Source: Phycisphaerales bacterium UBA6054
GTDB lineage: Bacteria > Planctomycetota > Phycisphaerae > Phycisphaerales > UBA1924
Assembly (NCBI GenBank): GCA_002429045.1
Contig: DIYM01000036.1
Location: 1 to 34,988, forward strand
Direction: 5' to 3'
DNA: 34,988 bases
The notes under the pieces were generated by a model. It did not search any database. It saw only the letters and a list, made by a program, of their open reading frames with translations, and was not told where the DNA came from. Positions 1 through 8,248 of this stretch are shown here, in pieces. The position numbers and the translations under genes are program-made. Each line of letters opens with the position of its first letter. Position 1 is the first letter of the stretch.

Positions 1-2
1 AG

Positions 3-875
3 CAGTCGGGGATCGCCGTGGGCGATCACGCCGTGTACACCACCGACACCGACGGCGAGCCGGAGATCGCCCGCGTGCTGCCCCGCGCGACCGTCCTCAG
101 CAGGCCGGACCCGCGCGACCCGCGCACCGAGCGAGTGGTAGCGGCCAACATCGACGCGGTCGTCATCGTTGTCTCTGTCGTGTCCCCCCCGTTGCACCCC
201 CGCTTGATCGATCGGTACCTGGTCGCGATCGAGCACGGGGGCGCGTCGCCGATCATCGCTGTCAACAAGGCGGATCTGCTCGACCACGACGGGCTTTCTT
301 CCGAACTCGCCCGCCTGTCTCCCTACCGCGCAGCGGGCATCCCTGTCGTCGTGTGCAGGGCGCACCCGGAGACCGGCGAGAAGGACGTCGACGCCCTGCG
401 CGCGGCGCTGGCCGGGAAGACCTGCGCCTTCGTCGGGCACTCGGGCGTGGGCAAGAGCTCGCTGGCCAACGCGCTCAGCCCCGAACTGGGCATCGAGACC
501 GGCGCCGTTCGTGACCAAGACCAGCGCGGGCGGCACACGACCACCGCGTCACGCATGCACCTGATCGATGACCCCCGCGGGCCCATCCGTGTGATCGACA
601 CGCCCGGCGTGCGATATTTCGGGCTCGCGGACATCTCGCCCGCTGAACTCCGCTGGTCTTTCCCCGAGTTCGCCGAACACGCGACCGATTGCAAGTTCTC
701 GGATTGCACCCACGATCACGAGCCGGGCTGCGCGGTCAAGGCGGCGGTCGAACGGGGCGCGATCCCCGGCGTGCGCCACGAGACCTACCTCCGCCTGCTC
801 GAAGAGATCCGCACCGGCCAGGCCCCGGGCGAGATCTCCGAACGCATCCGCCCGCTCCCCGACGAGGGAGAGTAG
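3..875 (+). CDS. rsgA: Ribosome small subunit-dependent GTPase RsgA (5' truncated)
   Basis: Circularly permuted GTPase that acts in late maturation of the 30S ribosomal subunit. Counting from the GTG at 18, the sequence shows the end of the N-terminal OB-fold (VLPRATVLSRP), the G4 motif NKAD near residue 84, the P-loop GHSGVGKSS near residue 140, the G3 motif DTPG near residue 196, and a C-terminal zinc knuckle (CKFSDCTHDHEPGC). The order G4-G1-G3 is the permutation diagnostic of this family. The frame is open to the window edge, and the GTG at 18 lies in the usual internal 'VGD' of the OB-fold, so the true start is probably upstream of the window. It is convergent with the next gene, with a strong hairpin in the 72-bp gap. 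Identification is secure; only the 5' end is missing. Confidence 0.95.
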   Translation, partial: QSGIAVGDHAVYTTDTDGEPEIARVLPRATVLSRPDPRDPRTERVVAANIDAVVIVVSVVSPPLHPRLIDRYLVAIEHGGASPIIAVNKADLLDHDGLSSELARLSPYRAAGIPVVVCRAHPETGEKDVDALRAALAGKTCAFVGHSGVGKSSLANALSPELGIETGAVRDQDQRGRHTTTASRMHLIDDPRGPIRVIDTPGVRYFGLADISPAELRWSFPEFAEHATDCKFSDCTHDHEPGCAVKAAVERGAIPGVRHETYLRLLEEIRTGQAPGEISERIRPLPDEGE

Positions 876-884
876 ACGCAACCA

Positions 885-919
885 GGCCGCCCCGGGGATC
901 GTGGCCCGACGGGGCGGCC
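885..919. terminator. Hairpin between convergent genes (rsgA and FG-GAP protein)
   Basis: A perfect 9-bp inverted repeat (GGCCGCCCC at 885-893, GGGGCGGCC at 911-919) with a 17-nt loop lies between two convergent stop codons. There is no T-run on either strand, so intrinsic termination is inferred from position and stem strength only. Confidence 0.55.
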
Positions 920-947
920 GGGTCGAGCGCTCTTCTCTCGGTGCCCT

Positions 948-2828
948 TCAGAGCCCGGTGCGCAGCACGCCCACGAACGCGGCGATGTCGAAAAAGTCCA
1001 GGTCCCAGTCGGCGTCGGTGTCCGCGTTGAGATCGCCCGAGAGGAACGCATCGACGTAGGCCGACGCGTCAAGGGCGTCGACCGAGCCCGAGCCGTCGAA
1101 ATCCGCCGGGTGGAACGGGGCCCGCACGGTGATGATCGCGTTGGCGTCGACCCCCGCCAGCGTCGTGTGCGTGCCGTCCGCCCATCCGACACGCAGATGA
1201 TCGACGCGGGTCAGCGTCCCGAGACCGAAGTGGGCCTCGGGCGGCGAGGTCGTGCAGTGGTTCGAGCCGTTGTTGACACTCACGATGCGTTCGCCCGTAC
1301 CGGGGATCTCCGACGATCGGATCCGCACGACCGCGCCGGTGCCGTCGGGCGCCAGCCCGGGGCGTTGGTCGGTGTCGAGCAGCACGCGGAGCCATCCCGC
1401 GTCGGGCGGCGTGTCGCGATCCGGGCCGATGAGATCGTTGCGGTGCACGGAGACGGGCTGGTTGTTGCAGATGATGACCAGGTCCTGGTCGCCGTCGTTC
1501 TCGAGATCGATCCGGACGAGCCCCCGCCCCTGGCCCGTGTGGACGAACCCGAGCGACTGCGCGGACTCGGTGAACCGCGTCCCGGTCCCGTCGTTGATGA
1601 AGATCACCGAAGGGCGACCGGCGAACGGTCCGTACCCGCCGTTGGTCTCGACGATATCGATGTCGCCGTCGTGATCGAGGTCGATCGTCAGCGTGCCCCA
1701 TCCCCAGTAGCCCTCTTGCACGCCCGCCTGGGAGGCGAGATCGTCGAACGAGCCGTCGGGGTTCTGCATCATCAACGCGTTGCCGCCGAAGTGCAGGCCG
1801 ATGTTCGTGACGTAGTAGTCGAACAGCCCGTCGTTGTCGATATCGGCGACATCGATACCCATCGCGTTCATCCGCTCGATCCCGCGCGAGCGATGGGTCT
1901 CGTCCCGGAACGTCCCGTCGCCGTTGTTCGCGAAGACGCGTGAGCTGCCGGTGTCGCCGATCAGAACGATCTCGGGGTACCGGTCGCCGTCGAGGTCGAC
2001 CATCCGGGGCAAGAACCCCTGGACACGGGTGACCGCGACGCCCGCTTCTTCCGTCACGTCGGTGAAACGCCAGGCGCCGTCGCTCCCGGGCCCGTCGTTG
2101 CGGAACAGGCGGTTGCCGACCGTGAGGCGCTCGTAGCTGCAGACCATCAGATCGAGATCGCCGTCCAGGTCGTAGTCTCCCCACCCCGAGCCCATCCCGT
2201 CGAGCAGGTCGCCCGCCAGCGTCGCGACCCCCGACGCCTGGGCGATGTCGGTGAACACGCGCTGCCCGTCGATGAGGTCGTTGCGCAGCAGCAAGAACCT
2301 GCCCGGAGACGGCTCGGCTTCGAGCGGGCCGTAGCTCGTCACAAACAGATCGGTGTCCCCGTCGCCATCGAAGTCGGCTGCCGACGCCCCGAACGCGTGG
2401 TGCCGCCGGTCGACCCCCCATGCCCCGGCGGCGTTCGTGAACGTCCCGTCGCCGTTGTTGATGAACAACGCATCGGGGTTGATCCCCCCGCCCAACACGA
2501 ACAGGTCCTGGAAGCCGTCTTCATCGAAATCGGCCACCGCGCCCCCCGCGGCCTGCAGCGTCGCCCGCAGACCCAAGCCCGGGAACGAGTCGTGCGCATG
2601 GACGATCCCGGTGTCCGCGGCGGCGTTCGAGAACGACAGCCCGACACCCTCGACGCGGTGCCCGGCGCGGACCGGGCGGGCCGAAGAACGGGCCTGATCG
2701 CCCAGAACGGCCCCCGCCCGCACCGCGGGTTGCCCCGCATTCGCGTCGCAGAGCCCGACCATAGGAATCATCAGCGCAGCGAGAACACCGCACGCGCCGG
2801 GAGGCGCGAACAACCCGTGATGTTGCAT
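948..2828 (-). CDS. Secreted FG-GAP/VCBS repeat protein with ASPIC/UnbV domain and GC-type dockerin tail
   Basis: A 626-residue exported protein of unknown substrate. The first about 31 residues form a Sec signal peptide (MQHHGLFAPPGACGVLAALM...). Seven or so Asp-rich calcium-loop repeats follow (DFDEDGFQDLFV, DFDGDGDTDLFV, DYDLDGDLDLMV, DLDHDGDIDIV and similar), predicting a beta-propeller. An ASPIC/UnbV-like module comes next (NNGSNHCTTSPPEAHFGLG, then VGWADGTH), and the last about 55 residues are a dockerin-like pair of loops (DFDGSGSVD and the FFDIAAF segment). The frame stays open to 3002, but the ATG at 2828 is preferred because the signal peptide begins there. It diverges from the decarboxylase at 3022. 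Surface carbohydrate or protein binding is inferred from the domains, not shown. Confidence 0.9.
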   Translation of the reverse strand: MQHHGLFAPPGACGVLAALMIPMVGLCDANAGQPAVRAGAVLGDQARSSARPVRAGHRVEGVGLSFSNAAADTGIVHAHDSFPGLGLRATLQAAGGAVADFDEDGFQDLFVLGGGINPDALFINNGDGTFTNAAGAWGVDRRHHAFGASAADFDGDGDTDLFVTSYGPLEAEPSPGRFLLLRNDLIDGQRVFTDIAQASGVATLAGDLLDGMGSGWGDYDLDGDLDLMVCSYERLTVGNRLFRNDGPGSDGAWRFTDVTEEAGVAVTRVQGFLPRMVDLDGDRYPEIVLIGDTGSSRVFANNGDGTFRDETHRSRGIERMNAMGIDVADIDNDGLFDYYVTNIGLHFGGNALMMQNPDGSFDDLASQAGVQEGYWGWGTLTIDLDHDGDIDIVETNGGYGPFAGRPSVIFINDGTGTRFTESAQSLGFVHTGQGRGLVRIDLENDGDQDLVIICNNQPVSVHRNDLIGPDRDTPPDAGWLRVLLDTDQRPGLAPDGTGAVVRIRSSEIPGTGERIVSVNNGSNHCTTSPPEAHFGLGTLTRVDHLRVGWADGTHTTLAGVDANAIITVRAPFHPADFDGSGSVDALDASAYVDAFLSGDLNADTDADWDLDFFDIAAFVGVLRTGL

Positions 2829-3021
2829 CACAGTAACCCCAACGAGATTGCCGCCGCGGTTGAGAGCCGCGTCGGAAGACCCAAACCCCGGCGAGAGCCC
2901 GCCGCGTCTTCGAGATCGGCCCCACGATGGCCGGTCTCGTTGCGCGAGCGGTGATACCGTCGCACGCACGCGGAGGATCGAGCGCCCCCGACCCAGTAGC
3001 AATACCAGAAACCCCGAGCCG

Positions 3022-4623
3022 ATGCAAGAAAAACCAACCCCGTCCGCGCCCGCCCAACTCCCACACGACCGCGACCCCGCGGGGGCGCTGCACCCCGGGC
3101 TCTACCGGGAGCTTGTCGACCGGGTCGGAGAGTGGGGGGCGGGCTATCTCGGCTCGCTCGGGGACCGCCCCGTGACCGCGGACGCCCGCCCGAACGCCCG
3201 CCCGAACGCGGTGCTCGACGCCATCCCCGAGCTCCCGCCCGAGCACGGCGCGGGCGTCGCCGGATGGGACGCGATGCTCGACGACCTCCGCGACACGATC
3301 GAGCCCGGGCTGGTGCATTGGCAGCACCCCGGTTTCTTCGCGTACTTCTCCTGCAACGCCAGCGCCCCCGCGATCGCCGGCGAGCTGGCGTCCGCGACCC
3401 TGAACGTCAACGGGATGCTCTGGGCGACCTCCCCCGCGGCGACCGAACTCGAGATGCGGGTGATGGATTGGTGCCTCTCGCTGTTCGGGCTGCCCGACGC
3501 GTTCCGCACGTCCCCGGACGCGTCGGGGGCGCTCCCGCCCGGCGGGGGCGTGATCCAGTCGACCGCGTCCGAAGCCACCCTGGCCGCGTTGCTCGCCGCC
3601 CGGACGCGGCTCGTCCGCGCGGGCGTCCCACGCGACAAGGTCACGGTGTACACGTCGAGCCAGGCGCACTCGTCGGTTGTCAAAGCCGCCATGATCGCGG
3701 GGCTGGCCGACCACCCCGAAGACACATCGAGGGTCAGGCTCATCGGTGTCGGAAGCGGCCTGGGCATGAACCAGGGGGAGTTGGACGAACGTGTCAGGCA
3801 CGACCTGGCCCGGGGGCTCTCGCCGGCGTTGGTCGTCGCGACGCTGGGCACCACCTCAACGGGCGCGTTCGACCCGCTCCCGGAGATCGCGTCGGTCCCG
3901 AGCCCCCGCGAACCCCGCCCGTGGCTGCACGTCGACGCCGCATGGGCGGGCGCCGCGTTGGTCTGCCCCGAGCTGCGCGGCTTCGCGTCCGGGCTCGGGC
4001 ACGCCGACTCGATCTGCATCAACCCGCACAAATGGCTTTTGACGAACTTCGATTGCGACCTGTTCTGGGTCCGCGATCGCGCGGCGTTGACCGACTCGAT
4101 GTCGATCACCCCCGCGTACCTGCGCAACGAGGACAGCGATTCGGGGGGGGTGATCGACTACCGGGACTGGCACGTGCCGCTGGGCAGGCGCATCCGGGCC
4201 CTGAAGCTCTGGTTCGTGATCCGACACTACGGTGCCGAGGGACTGCGCGCCCACATCCGACGCCATATCGCGATGGCCGAGCGCATCGAAGCGACCCTCC
4301 GCGCCGACCCGAGGCTGGAGATCCCGCTCCGGCGATCGCTCGCCCTGGTGTGCTTCCGGGTGTGTGCCCGGGACGACGAGCACGCCGACCGATTGACCTC
4401 GGAGGTTGTCGCCCGGGTCAACGCCGGGGGGCGATCGCTCATCACGCCCACCCGCGTGCCGCTGGGCAAGACGCAGCGGATCGGCACGATCGCCAGGATC
4501 TCGGTGGGCACGGTCAACACCGACGACGCGGCCGTCGACCGCCTCCTCGAAGACATCCGCTCGGCACTGGACGCCGAGACGGGATCGGCACCCCGCACGC
4601 CCGACGTCGGGCGGGTAGAGTGA
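3022..4623 (+). CDS. PLP-dependent aromatic L-amino acid decarboxylase family (group II) protein
   Basis: A 533-residue fold-type I PLP enzyme that probably decarboxylates an aromatic or related amino acid to its amine in the cytoplasm. Visible family features are the N-terminal HWQHPGFFAYFSCN segment, the GGGVIQSTASEATLAALLAAR PLP-phosphate region, HVDAAWAG with the pyridine-binding Asp (residue 305), and NPHKW with the Schiff-base Lys (residue 337). The C-terminal RISVGTVNT segment also fits tyrosine/DOPA/tryptophan decarboxylases, which are about 480-500 residues. The ATG at 3022 is chosen because homology begins soon after it; upstream codons of the open frame read as unlike protein. The substrate cannot be fixed from sequence. 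A lipoprotein gene starts 4 nt after its stop. Confidence 0.9.
   Translation: MQEKPTPSAPAQLPHDRDPAGALHPGLYRELVDRVGEWGAGYLGSLGDRPVTADARPNARPNAVLDAIPELPPEHGAGVAGWDAMLDDLRDTIEPGLVHWQHPGFFAYFSCNASAPAIAGELASATLNVNGMLWATSPAATELEMRVMDWCLSLFGLPDAFRTSPDASGALPPGGGVIQSTASEATLAALLAARTRLVRAGVPRDKVTVYTSSQAHSSVVKAAMIAGLADHPEDTSRVRLIGVGSGLGMNQGELDERVRHDLARGLSPALVVATLGTTSTGAFDPLPEIASVPSPREPRPWLHVDAAWAGAALVCPELRGFASGLGHADSICINPHKWLLTNFDCDLFWVRDRAALTDSMSITPAYLRNEDSDSGGVIDYRDWHVPLGRRIRALKLWFVIRHYGAEGLRAHIRRHIAMAERIEATLRADPRLEIPLRRSLALVCFRVCARDDEHADRLTSEVVARVNAGGRSLITPTRVPLGKTQRIGTIARISVGTVNTDDAAVDRLLEDIRSALDAETGSAPRTPDVGRVE
4616..4621 (+). promoter_or_regulatory. Candidate -10 box (TAGAGT) for a leaderless transcript
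   Basis: TAGAGT ends 6 nt before the GTG at 4628, the spacing expected if transcription starts at the start codon. No Shine-Dalgarno sequence is visible. It lies across the end of the decarboxylase gene. Confidence 0.4.
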
Positions 4624-4627
4624 CCGC

Positions 4628-5206
4628 GTGAAGCGATCGATGCGCGCCATTGCCACCGCCCTGCTGGCCCCGCTCTCGCTGGGCGGGTGCGTGTCGTACG
4701 CCCCGGTGCCGGCGGACGCAGGCCCGCCCGAGGCGACGGCCGCGTTCGAGCCCGACGCCTACCCGCGTGCGTTCGACGCGGCCCGCGACGCGTTGACCGG
4801 GCTGCGCTTCACGCTGGACCGGGTGGACGCCGCCCGGGGCGTGATCACCACGCTCCCGAAGCGGACGGCGGGGCTCGCGTCCCCGTGGGACCGCGAACAG
4901 AGTTCCCTGGGCGACGAGGGTCGCGACCTGATGCACCAGCACGAGCGGGTGGCCACCGTGGTGTTCGAGCCCGCGGAGGCGCCCGAGATGGTGTCGGTCG
5001 CGGTCACGATCTATCGCGTGCGCCGCCCGAACTGGCGGGTCGAGACCGACGCGATCCGGCGATCGAGCCACGCGGTCAACCCGATCGCCCGTCGCGCGGG
5101 CGACGAGCCGGAGTTCCGCGAGCCGGTCAGCGCCGATCCCGCGCTCGCCGCCCGGATCGCACGGGACATCGCGCGGCGTGCGGGCATCGCCCCGCCCGAG
5201 AGCTGA
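4628..5206 (+). CDS. Small predicted lipoprotein, function unknown
   Basis: A 192-residue protein with a short positive N-terminus (MKRSMR), a hydrophobic stretch and the lipobox LGGC (Cys about residue 20), so a lipid-anchored envelope protein is expected. The rest is a soluble domain (residues about 40-190) with no motif I recognise. It contains an FDAARDALTGLRFTLDRVD helix and the phrase DAARGVITTLPK, which resembles the pattern seen in small alpha/beta lipoprotein domains. The GTG start follows the decarboxylase stop by 4 nt, so co-transcription is possible, although a -10-like box sits just upstream. It converges with the LuxR-type gene. Confidence 0.75.
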   Translation: MKRSMRAIATALLAPLSLGGCVSYAPVPADAGPPEATAAFEPDAYPRAFDAARDALTGLRFTLDRVDAARGVITTLPKRTAGLASPWDREQSSLGDEGRDLMHQHERVATVVFEPAEAPEMVSVAVTIYRVRRPNWRVETDAIRRSSHAVNPIARRAGDEPEFREPVSADPALAARIARDIARRAGIAPPES

Positions 5207-5291
5207 GCCGCCGATCCGCCACCAGCAGGCTCGGCTCCCAAAGGCGGGTGCCCGGAAGGCACGCGTTCGGCGTGAGCGTGTCGGTGCCCGA

Positions 5292-6230
5292 TCAGGCGGT
5301 CGGCACACGCCGGGCCAGCCCGGGCGAGGGCTCGATGATCGTCGAGGCGCGGGCCCGCTCGATCACGACCGGGTCCAGGCGTGGCGCCGGGTTCGGGTTG
5401 TGCCCCAGCGCCCGCGCCACCAACTCGCCCCGAGACGAGGCGGACAGCTTGCGGTGCAAGCTCTTGACGTGGTCATGCACGGTGTGCGGCGAGCGGTCGA
5501 GGTCCTCGGCGATCTCCCGCACCGAGCGTCCAAGCGTCAAGCGGTCCAGCACGTTCTGTTCGCGCTCGGTCAGCCAGCCGATCTCCGGGCCCGGCGGCAT
5601 CGCGAGGGCGGCGCGTTCGGCGATCAGCGGGAGCAGCGCCGCCAGCGTCCGCGCCCCGGGGCGGTGGGCGGGCGAACTGTCGCTCGTCAACGCCACGAAC
5701 ACGATCAGGCATCGCTTGCCCGCGTCGGGGTCTTCCACGGACAGATCACCGATCGACGCGATCCCGATCAGCAGCGTTTCGATGGTGTGCGGCTCCCAGA
5801 CCCTGGACAACGCGCCCGATCGCCAGTCGGCCAGGTCTTCGGCGTTCGCGGCGATCCCGCGCGACATGGCTTCTCCCGGCACCGTCACCCCGAGGTCCGT
5901 CAGGCGTTCCAGACGCATGCGGGCCGAGCCCATCTCCTTGTTGGCGTCCGCCGATCTCCGGCACTCCAGATCCGAGCAGCGGACCGCGACGGTGTCCGTG
6001 TTACCGAACCGTCCGTGCTCGTCCATCTGGGCGATCATCACGCCCGCCCGTGACGCAGGATCGATCTCGGTGAGGGCTTGGGCGGCGCGTTCGGCCCAAT
6101 CTTGTGTTGCAACAGCGGGCAGTCGGCACAAACTCGATGCGACCGAGACCACCGAGCGCGGATCGAGACCGGGCTCGGCGGATGCATTGGTGTTGAGCGG
6201 GCGTGCGTCAGTCAATCTGAACCCCTTCAC
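5292..6230 (-). CDS. LuxR-family transcriptional regulator
   Basis: A 312-residue protein with a clear C-terminal GerE/LuxR helix-turn-helix (about residues 230-295: LTEREQNVLDRL, SVREIAEDL, SPHTVHDHVKSLHRKL). No receiver domain (no DD/K pattern) is visible in the N-terminal 220 residues, which contain GVMIAQMDEHGRF and may be a small sensory domain that I cannot name. A GTG start is used and no good Shine-Dalgarno is seen. The upstream region carries a TATAAT promoter candidate and two perfect palindromes close to the start codon, which would suit autoregulation (inference). Ligand and targets are unknown. Confidence 0.85.
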   Translation of the reverse strand: MKGFRLTDARPLNTNASAEPGLDPRSVVSVASSLCRLPAVATQDWAERAAQALTEIDPASRAGVMIAQMDEHGRFGNTDTVAVRCSDLECRRSADANKEMGSARMRLERLTDLGVTVPGEAMSRGIAANAEDLADWRSGALSRVWEPHTIETLLIGIASIGDLSVEDPDAGKRCLIVFVALTSDSSPAHRPGARTLAALLPLIAERAALAMPPGPEIGWLTEREQNVLDRLTLGRSVREIAEDLDRSPHTVHDHVKSLHRKLSASSRGELVARALGHNPNPAPRLDPVVIERARASTIIEPSPGLARRVPTA

Positions 6231-6257
6231 GGTGGCGGCTTTGTTTCATCCCTCGAT

Positions 6258-6267
6258 CGGTCGACCG
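6258..6267. promoter_or_regulatory. 10-bp palindrome CGGTCGACCG
   Basis: A perfect palindrome whose near edge is 28 bp upstream of the LuxR-type GTG start. Together with the one at 6284-6295 it is a possible operator. Confidence 0.3.
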
Positions 6268-6283
6268 GGGGCCAAACACCCCG

Positions 6284-6295
6284 GGCTGGCCAGCC
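6284..6295. promoter_or_regulatory. 12-bp palindrome GGCTGGCCAGCC
   Basis: A perfect 12-bp palindrome about 54-65 bp upstream of the LuxR-type start. Its length and symmetry fit a dimeric regulator site, but no footprint is known. Confidence 0.3.
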
Positions 6296-6480
6296 GTGGT
6301 TCGTGATCACCCCGGTTGGGTTCCACGGACGGCTGACATCGACGGATTGCTCTGCGACACCTTGAAAATGGGATTACGCACCCACGAGAAGCACACTGAA
6401 AAGCGAAAAAGAACCAGACCTTTCACTCAAGCACTGTCATCCCGCGCCGATCTCCAACGGCACGGAAGGGATTATCGGCG

Positions 6481-6508
6481 ATTATACAGGCTTCGCCCCA
6501 GACGTCAT
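6481..6508 (-). promoter_or_regulatory. Sigma70-like promoter candidate for the LuxR-type gene
   Basis: On the minus strand a perfect TATAAT -10 (6486-6481) lies 16 bp downstream of ATGACG (6508-6503), which matches TTGACA at four of six positions. A perfect TATAAT is rare in DNA this GC-rich. It would give a leader of about 240 nt before the GTG at 6230. Confidence 0.45.
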
Positions 6509-6682
6509 CCCCGGAAATATCCGCCCAACCTGCGGATTCGCTGGAACCCGCCCGAATTTAGGGCACATTAAACCCGTCCAAGGACGCACGGGCCGCGGAC
6601 GCCTGACACCACCACCACCCGGCAGTCATCTCGAGGAGCCCGCGTCGAGCCGCACCCCCATGCGCCCCGGCCATGTCATTGG

Positions 6683-7369
6683 ATGCACCTTTCCCTGTCT
6701 TCATCCGGCCTGACCTTCGAACCCTGCACCTGGCAGCCCCAGGTCCTGCAGAAGCTCGAATCCCATCATCTGGTGGTATGGTCACCCGAGACCCGCGCCA
6801 GGACCCATCTGGCCGCCTCACTCCAGGCCTATCTGTCCACCCAGCCCGCGACCGAAGTCTGCGTCCTTCACGGGCGAGCCATCTTCGACCTCGAGGGGCT
6901 GTGCGCCCAACTCGAAGGCCAGATCATCGTCGACGGCATCGCGCGCACCATCGACGGATCCGGCGGGCTCGTCTCGGCGCTCCGTTCCCGCGTTTCCGTT
7001 CCGGGTCGGGCGTTGACCCGCCAGCGGGTCATCCTGTGGCACGACGCGGACGTCTTCCTCAGGGCCCGCCCGACGCTGTTTTCGAGGGTGGCCGAAGCCA
7101 TCTTCGGTGTTTCCGGCGAGTTCGAGTTCGCCGGCGAGGCGGGCCTGTTCCTCCAGCGTTGCGTGTTCCTCGGGTCGGGTTCGCTCGAGCAAGCCGCCAG
7201 AGCGCCGGGATCGGCGTTCCGGGCGTGGCACGACGCCGACGGTTCGGGGTTCTGGTCGCTGGTCACTGGGCTCGGGCAGCCCCCGGTCTCGGTCTGTTCG
7301 GTCGAGCGCCTGCTGGGCGACCTCGGCCAGCGCCCCGGCGACGATCAGAGCCGCGAGGCGCTCGCCTGA
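6683..7369 (+). CDS. Conserved-looking protein of unknown function
   Basis: A 228-residue cytoplasmic protein that I do not recognise. It shows third-position GC bias typical of real genes here. Visible features are VVWSPETRARTHLAASLQAYL near the N-terminus and VILWHDADVFL around residue 116. The latter resembles the Walker B region of clamp-loader-like AAA+ ATPases, but no Walker A lysine loop is present, so ATP binding is not supported. There is no signal peptide or membrane segment. The ATG at 6683 is the first good start after the AT-rich region. It precedes rsmD in the same direction with an 86-bp gap that holds a TTGACT -35-like element. Confidence 0.7.
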   Translation: MHLSLSSSGLTFEPCTWQPQVLQKLESHHLVVWSPETRARTHLAASLQAYLSTQPATEVCVLHGRAIFDLEGLCAQLEGQIIVDGIARTIDGSGGLVSALRSRVSVPGRALTRQRVILWHDADVFLRARPTLFSRVAEAIFGVSGEFEFAGEAGLFLQRCVFLGSGSLEQAARAPGSAFRAWHDADGSGFWSLVTGLGQPPVSVCSVERLLGDLGQRPGDDQSREALA

Positions 7370-7418
7370 GCCATCCGACGCGTGCCGCACTCCGGGGCGA
7401 CTCGTCGGGCCCGCGTGC

Positions 7419-7447
7419 TTGACTCGGCTGCCCGGGCGGTCTTCGGT
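7419..7447 (+). promoter_or_regulatory. Promoter candidate for rsmD
   Basis: TTGACT (7419-7424), a 17-bp spacer and TTCGGT (7442-7447), then 8 nt to the rsmD ATG. The -35 is good and the -10 poor. The spacing would give a transcript with almost no leader. Confidence 0.35.
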
Positions 7448-7455
7448 CCCGGTCC

Positions 7456-8211
7456 ATGCGGATCATTTCAGGACAGTTCAAACGCAAGCAGTTGCAGGGC
7501 CCGCCCCCGGGCTCGACCACCCGCCCGATGCCCGATCGGATCAAGCTGGCGGTGTTCAACCTGCTCCGCGGGCACCCCGAGGACGGCGCGGTGATCGATC
7601 TGTTCGCCGGGACGGGCGCGATGGGGCTCGAGGCCGCCTCGCTCGGCTCGCCGCGGGTCGTTCTGGTCGAGAAGGACCGGCGCGTCGCGGCGGTCACCCA
7701 GAAGAACATCGACGCGGTCGGTGCCGCCGACATCTGCGAGGTCATCGTCGGTGACGCGCTGGGGCCGGCCGCCTTGACCCGATGCCCGCGCCCGGTGCAC
7801 CTGGCGTTCATGGACCCGCCGTACGCCCTGGTCCGCGAGCCCGAGGGGTGGGAGCGTGTCCGCACGCAGGCCTCGCGTCTCGTCCGCCTGCTCGACGACA
7901 CGGGCTACCTGGTGTTGCGGACGCCCTCGCCGTTCTTCCACGTGCTGGATCCCGGGCCCGGCGGAGCCGGCACCGAAGGATCACCGCCCGGGACCGAACC
8001 GGCACCCAGGCACGTCACGCTGGATCTCGACGACGACGGCACCGACACGGCGTTGGACGCGTTCGAAGCGGAACTGGCCCGCACGCCGACGGTGCGCCGT
8101 GCGGACCCGGACCTCTCGATCGAGGGCGCGATCGGTCCTGAGACGCACGATTACGGGACCACCGCGGTCCATCTGTACATGAAAAAGCAGGCGGAGGGCG
8201 TGGCGTTCTGA
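7456..8211 (+). CDS. rsmD: 16S rRNA (guanine(966)-N(2))-methyltransferase RsmD
   Basis: SAM-dependent N2-methylation of a 16S rRNA guanine during 30S assembly. The family N-terminus MRIISGQFKRKQL is intact, followed by the SAM-binding DLFAGTGAMGLEA (residues 48-60), an acidic VEKD, and the catalytic DPPY tetrad (120-123). At 251 residues it is longer than the usual about 190-200. The excess is a C-terminal extension after residue about 160 (acidic DLDDDGTD, later HLYMKK) with no known role. The ATG start matches the family N-terminus exactly. The following helicase gene starts 37 nt after the stop. Confidence 0.93.
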   Translation: MRIISGQFKRKQLQGPPPGSTTRPMPDRIKLAVFNLLRGHPEDGAVIDLFAGTGAMGLEAASLGSPRVVLVEKDRRVAAVTQKNIDAVGAADICEVIVGDALGPAALTRCPRPVHLAFMDPPYALVREPEGWERVRTQASRLVRLLDDTGYLVLRTPSPFFHVLDPGPGGAGTEGSPPGTEPAPRHVTLDLDDDGTDTALDAFEAELARTPTVRRADPDLSIEGAIGPETHDYGTTAVHLYMKKQAEGVAF

Positions 8212-8236
8212 CACGCCGCGCGCCAGCCGGGTCTCG

Positions 8237-8242
8237 TACGAT
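8237..8242 (+). promoter_or_regulatory. Candidate -10 box (TACGAT) for a leaderless transcript
   Basis: TACGAT ends 6 nt before the helicase GTG at 8249. No Shine-Dalgarno is visible, so initiation on a leaderless mRNA is a reasonable reading. Confidence 0.45.
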
Positions 8243-8248
8243 GGGTGC

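Larger units (their letters stand above)
6231..6682. other. Long AT-richer intergenic region upstream of the LuxR-type gene
   Basis: About 450 bp without a convincing gene. Base composition is visibly more AT-rich than the rest of the window, especially 6360-6560, with A-runs around 6397-6411. It holds two palindromes and a leftward promoter candidate (listed separately). No tRNA or riboswitch fold was recognised. A non-coding RNA or a long 5' leader for the regulator (about 240 nt) cannot be excluded. Confidence 0.6.

Noticed and set aside
5207..5291. Possible terminator between the lipoprotein and LuxR-type genes
   Set aside because: Only a 5-bp stem (GTGCC/GGCAC) and a 6-bp stem with a long loop overlapping the stop codon were found; too weak to call.
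6673..7422. Alternative frame over the unknown gene at 6683
   Set aside because: The translation is Arg/Pro-rich, and the 6683 frame has better third-position GC bias and a more protein-like sequence.
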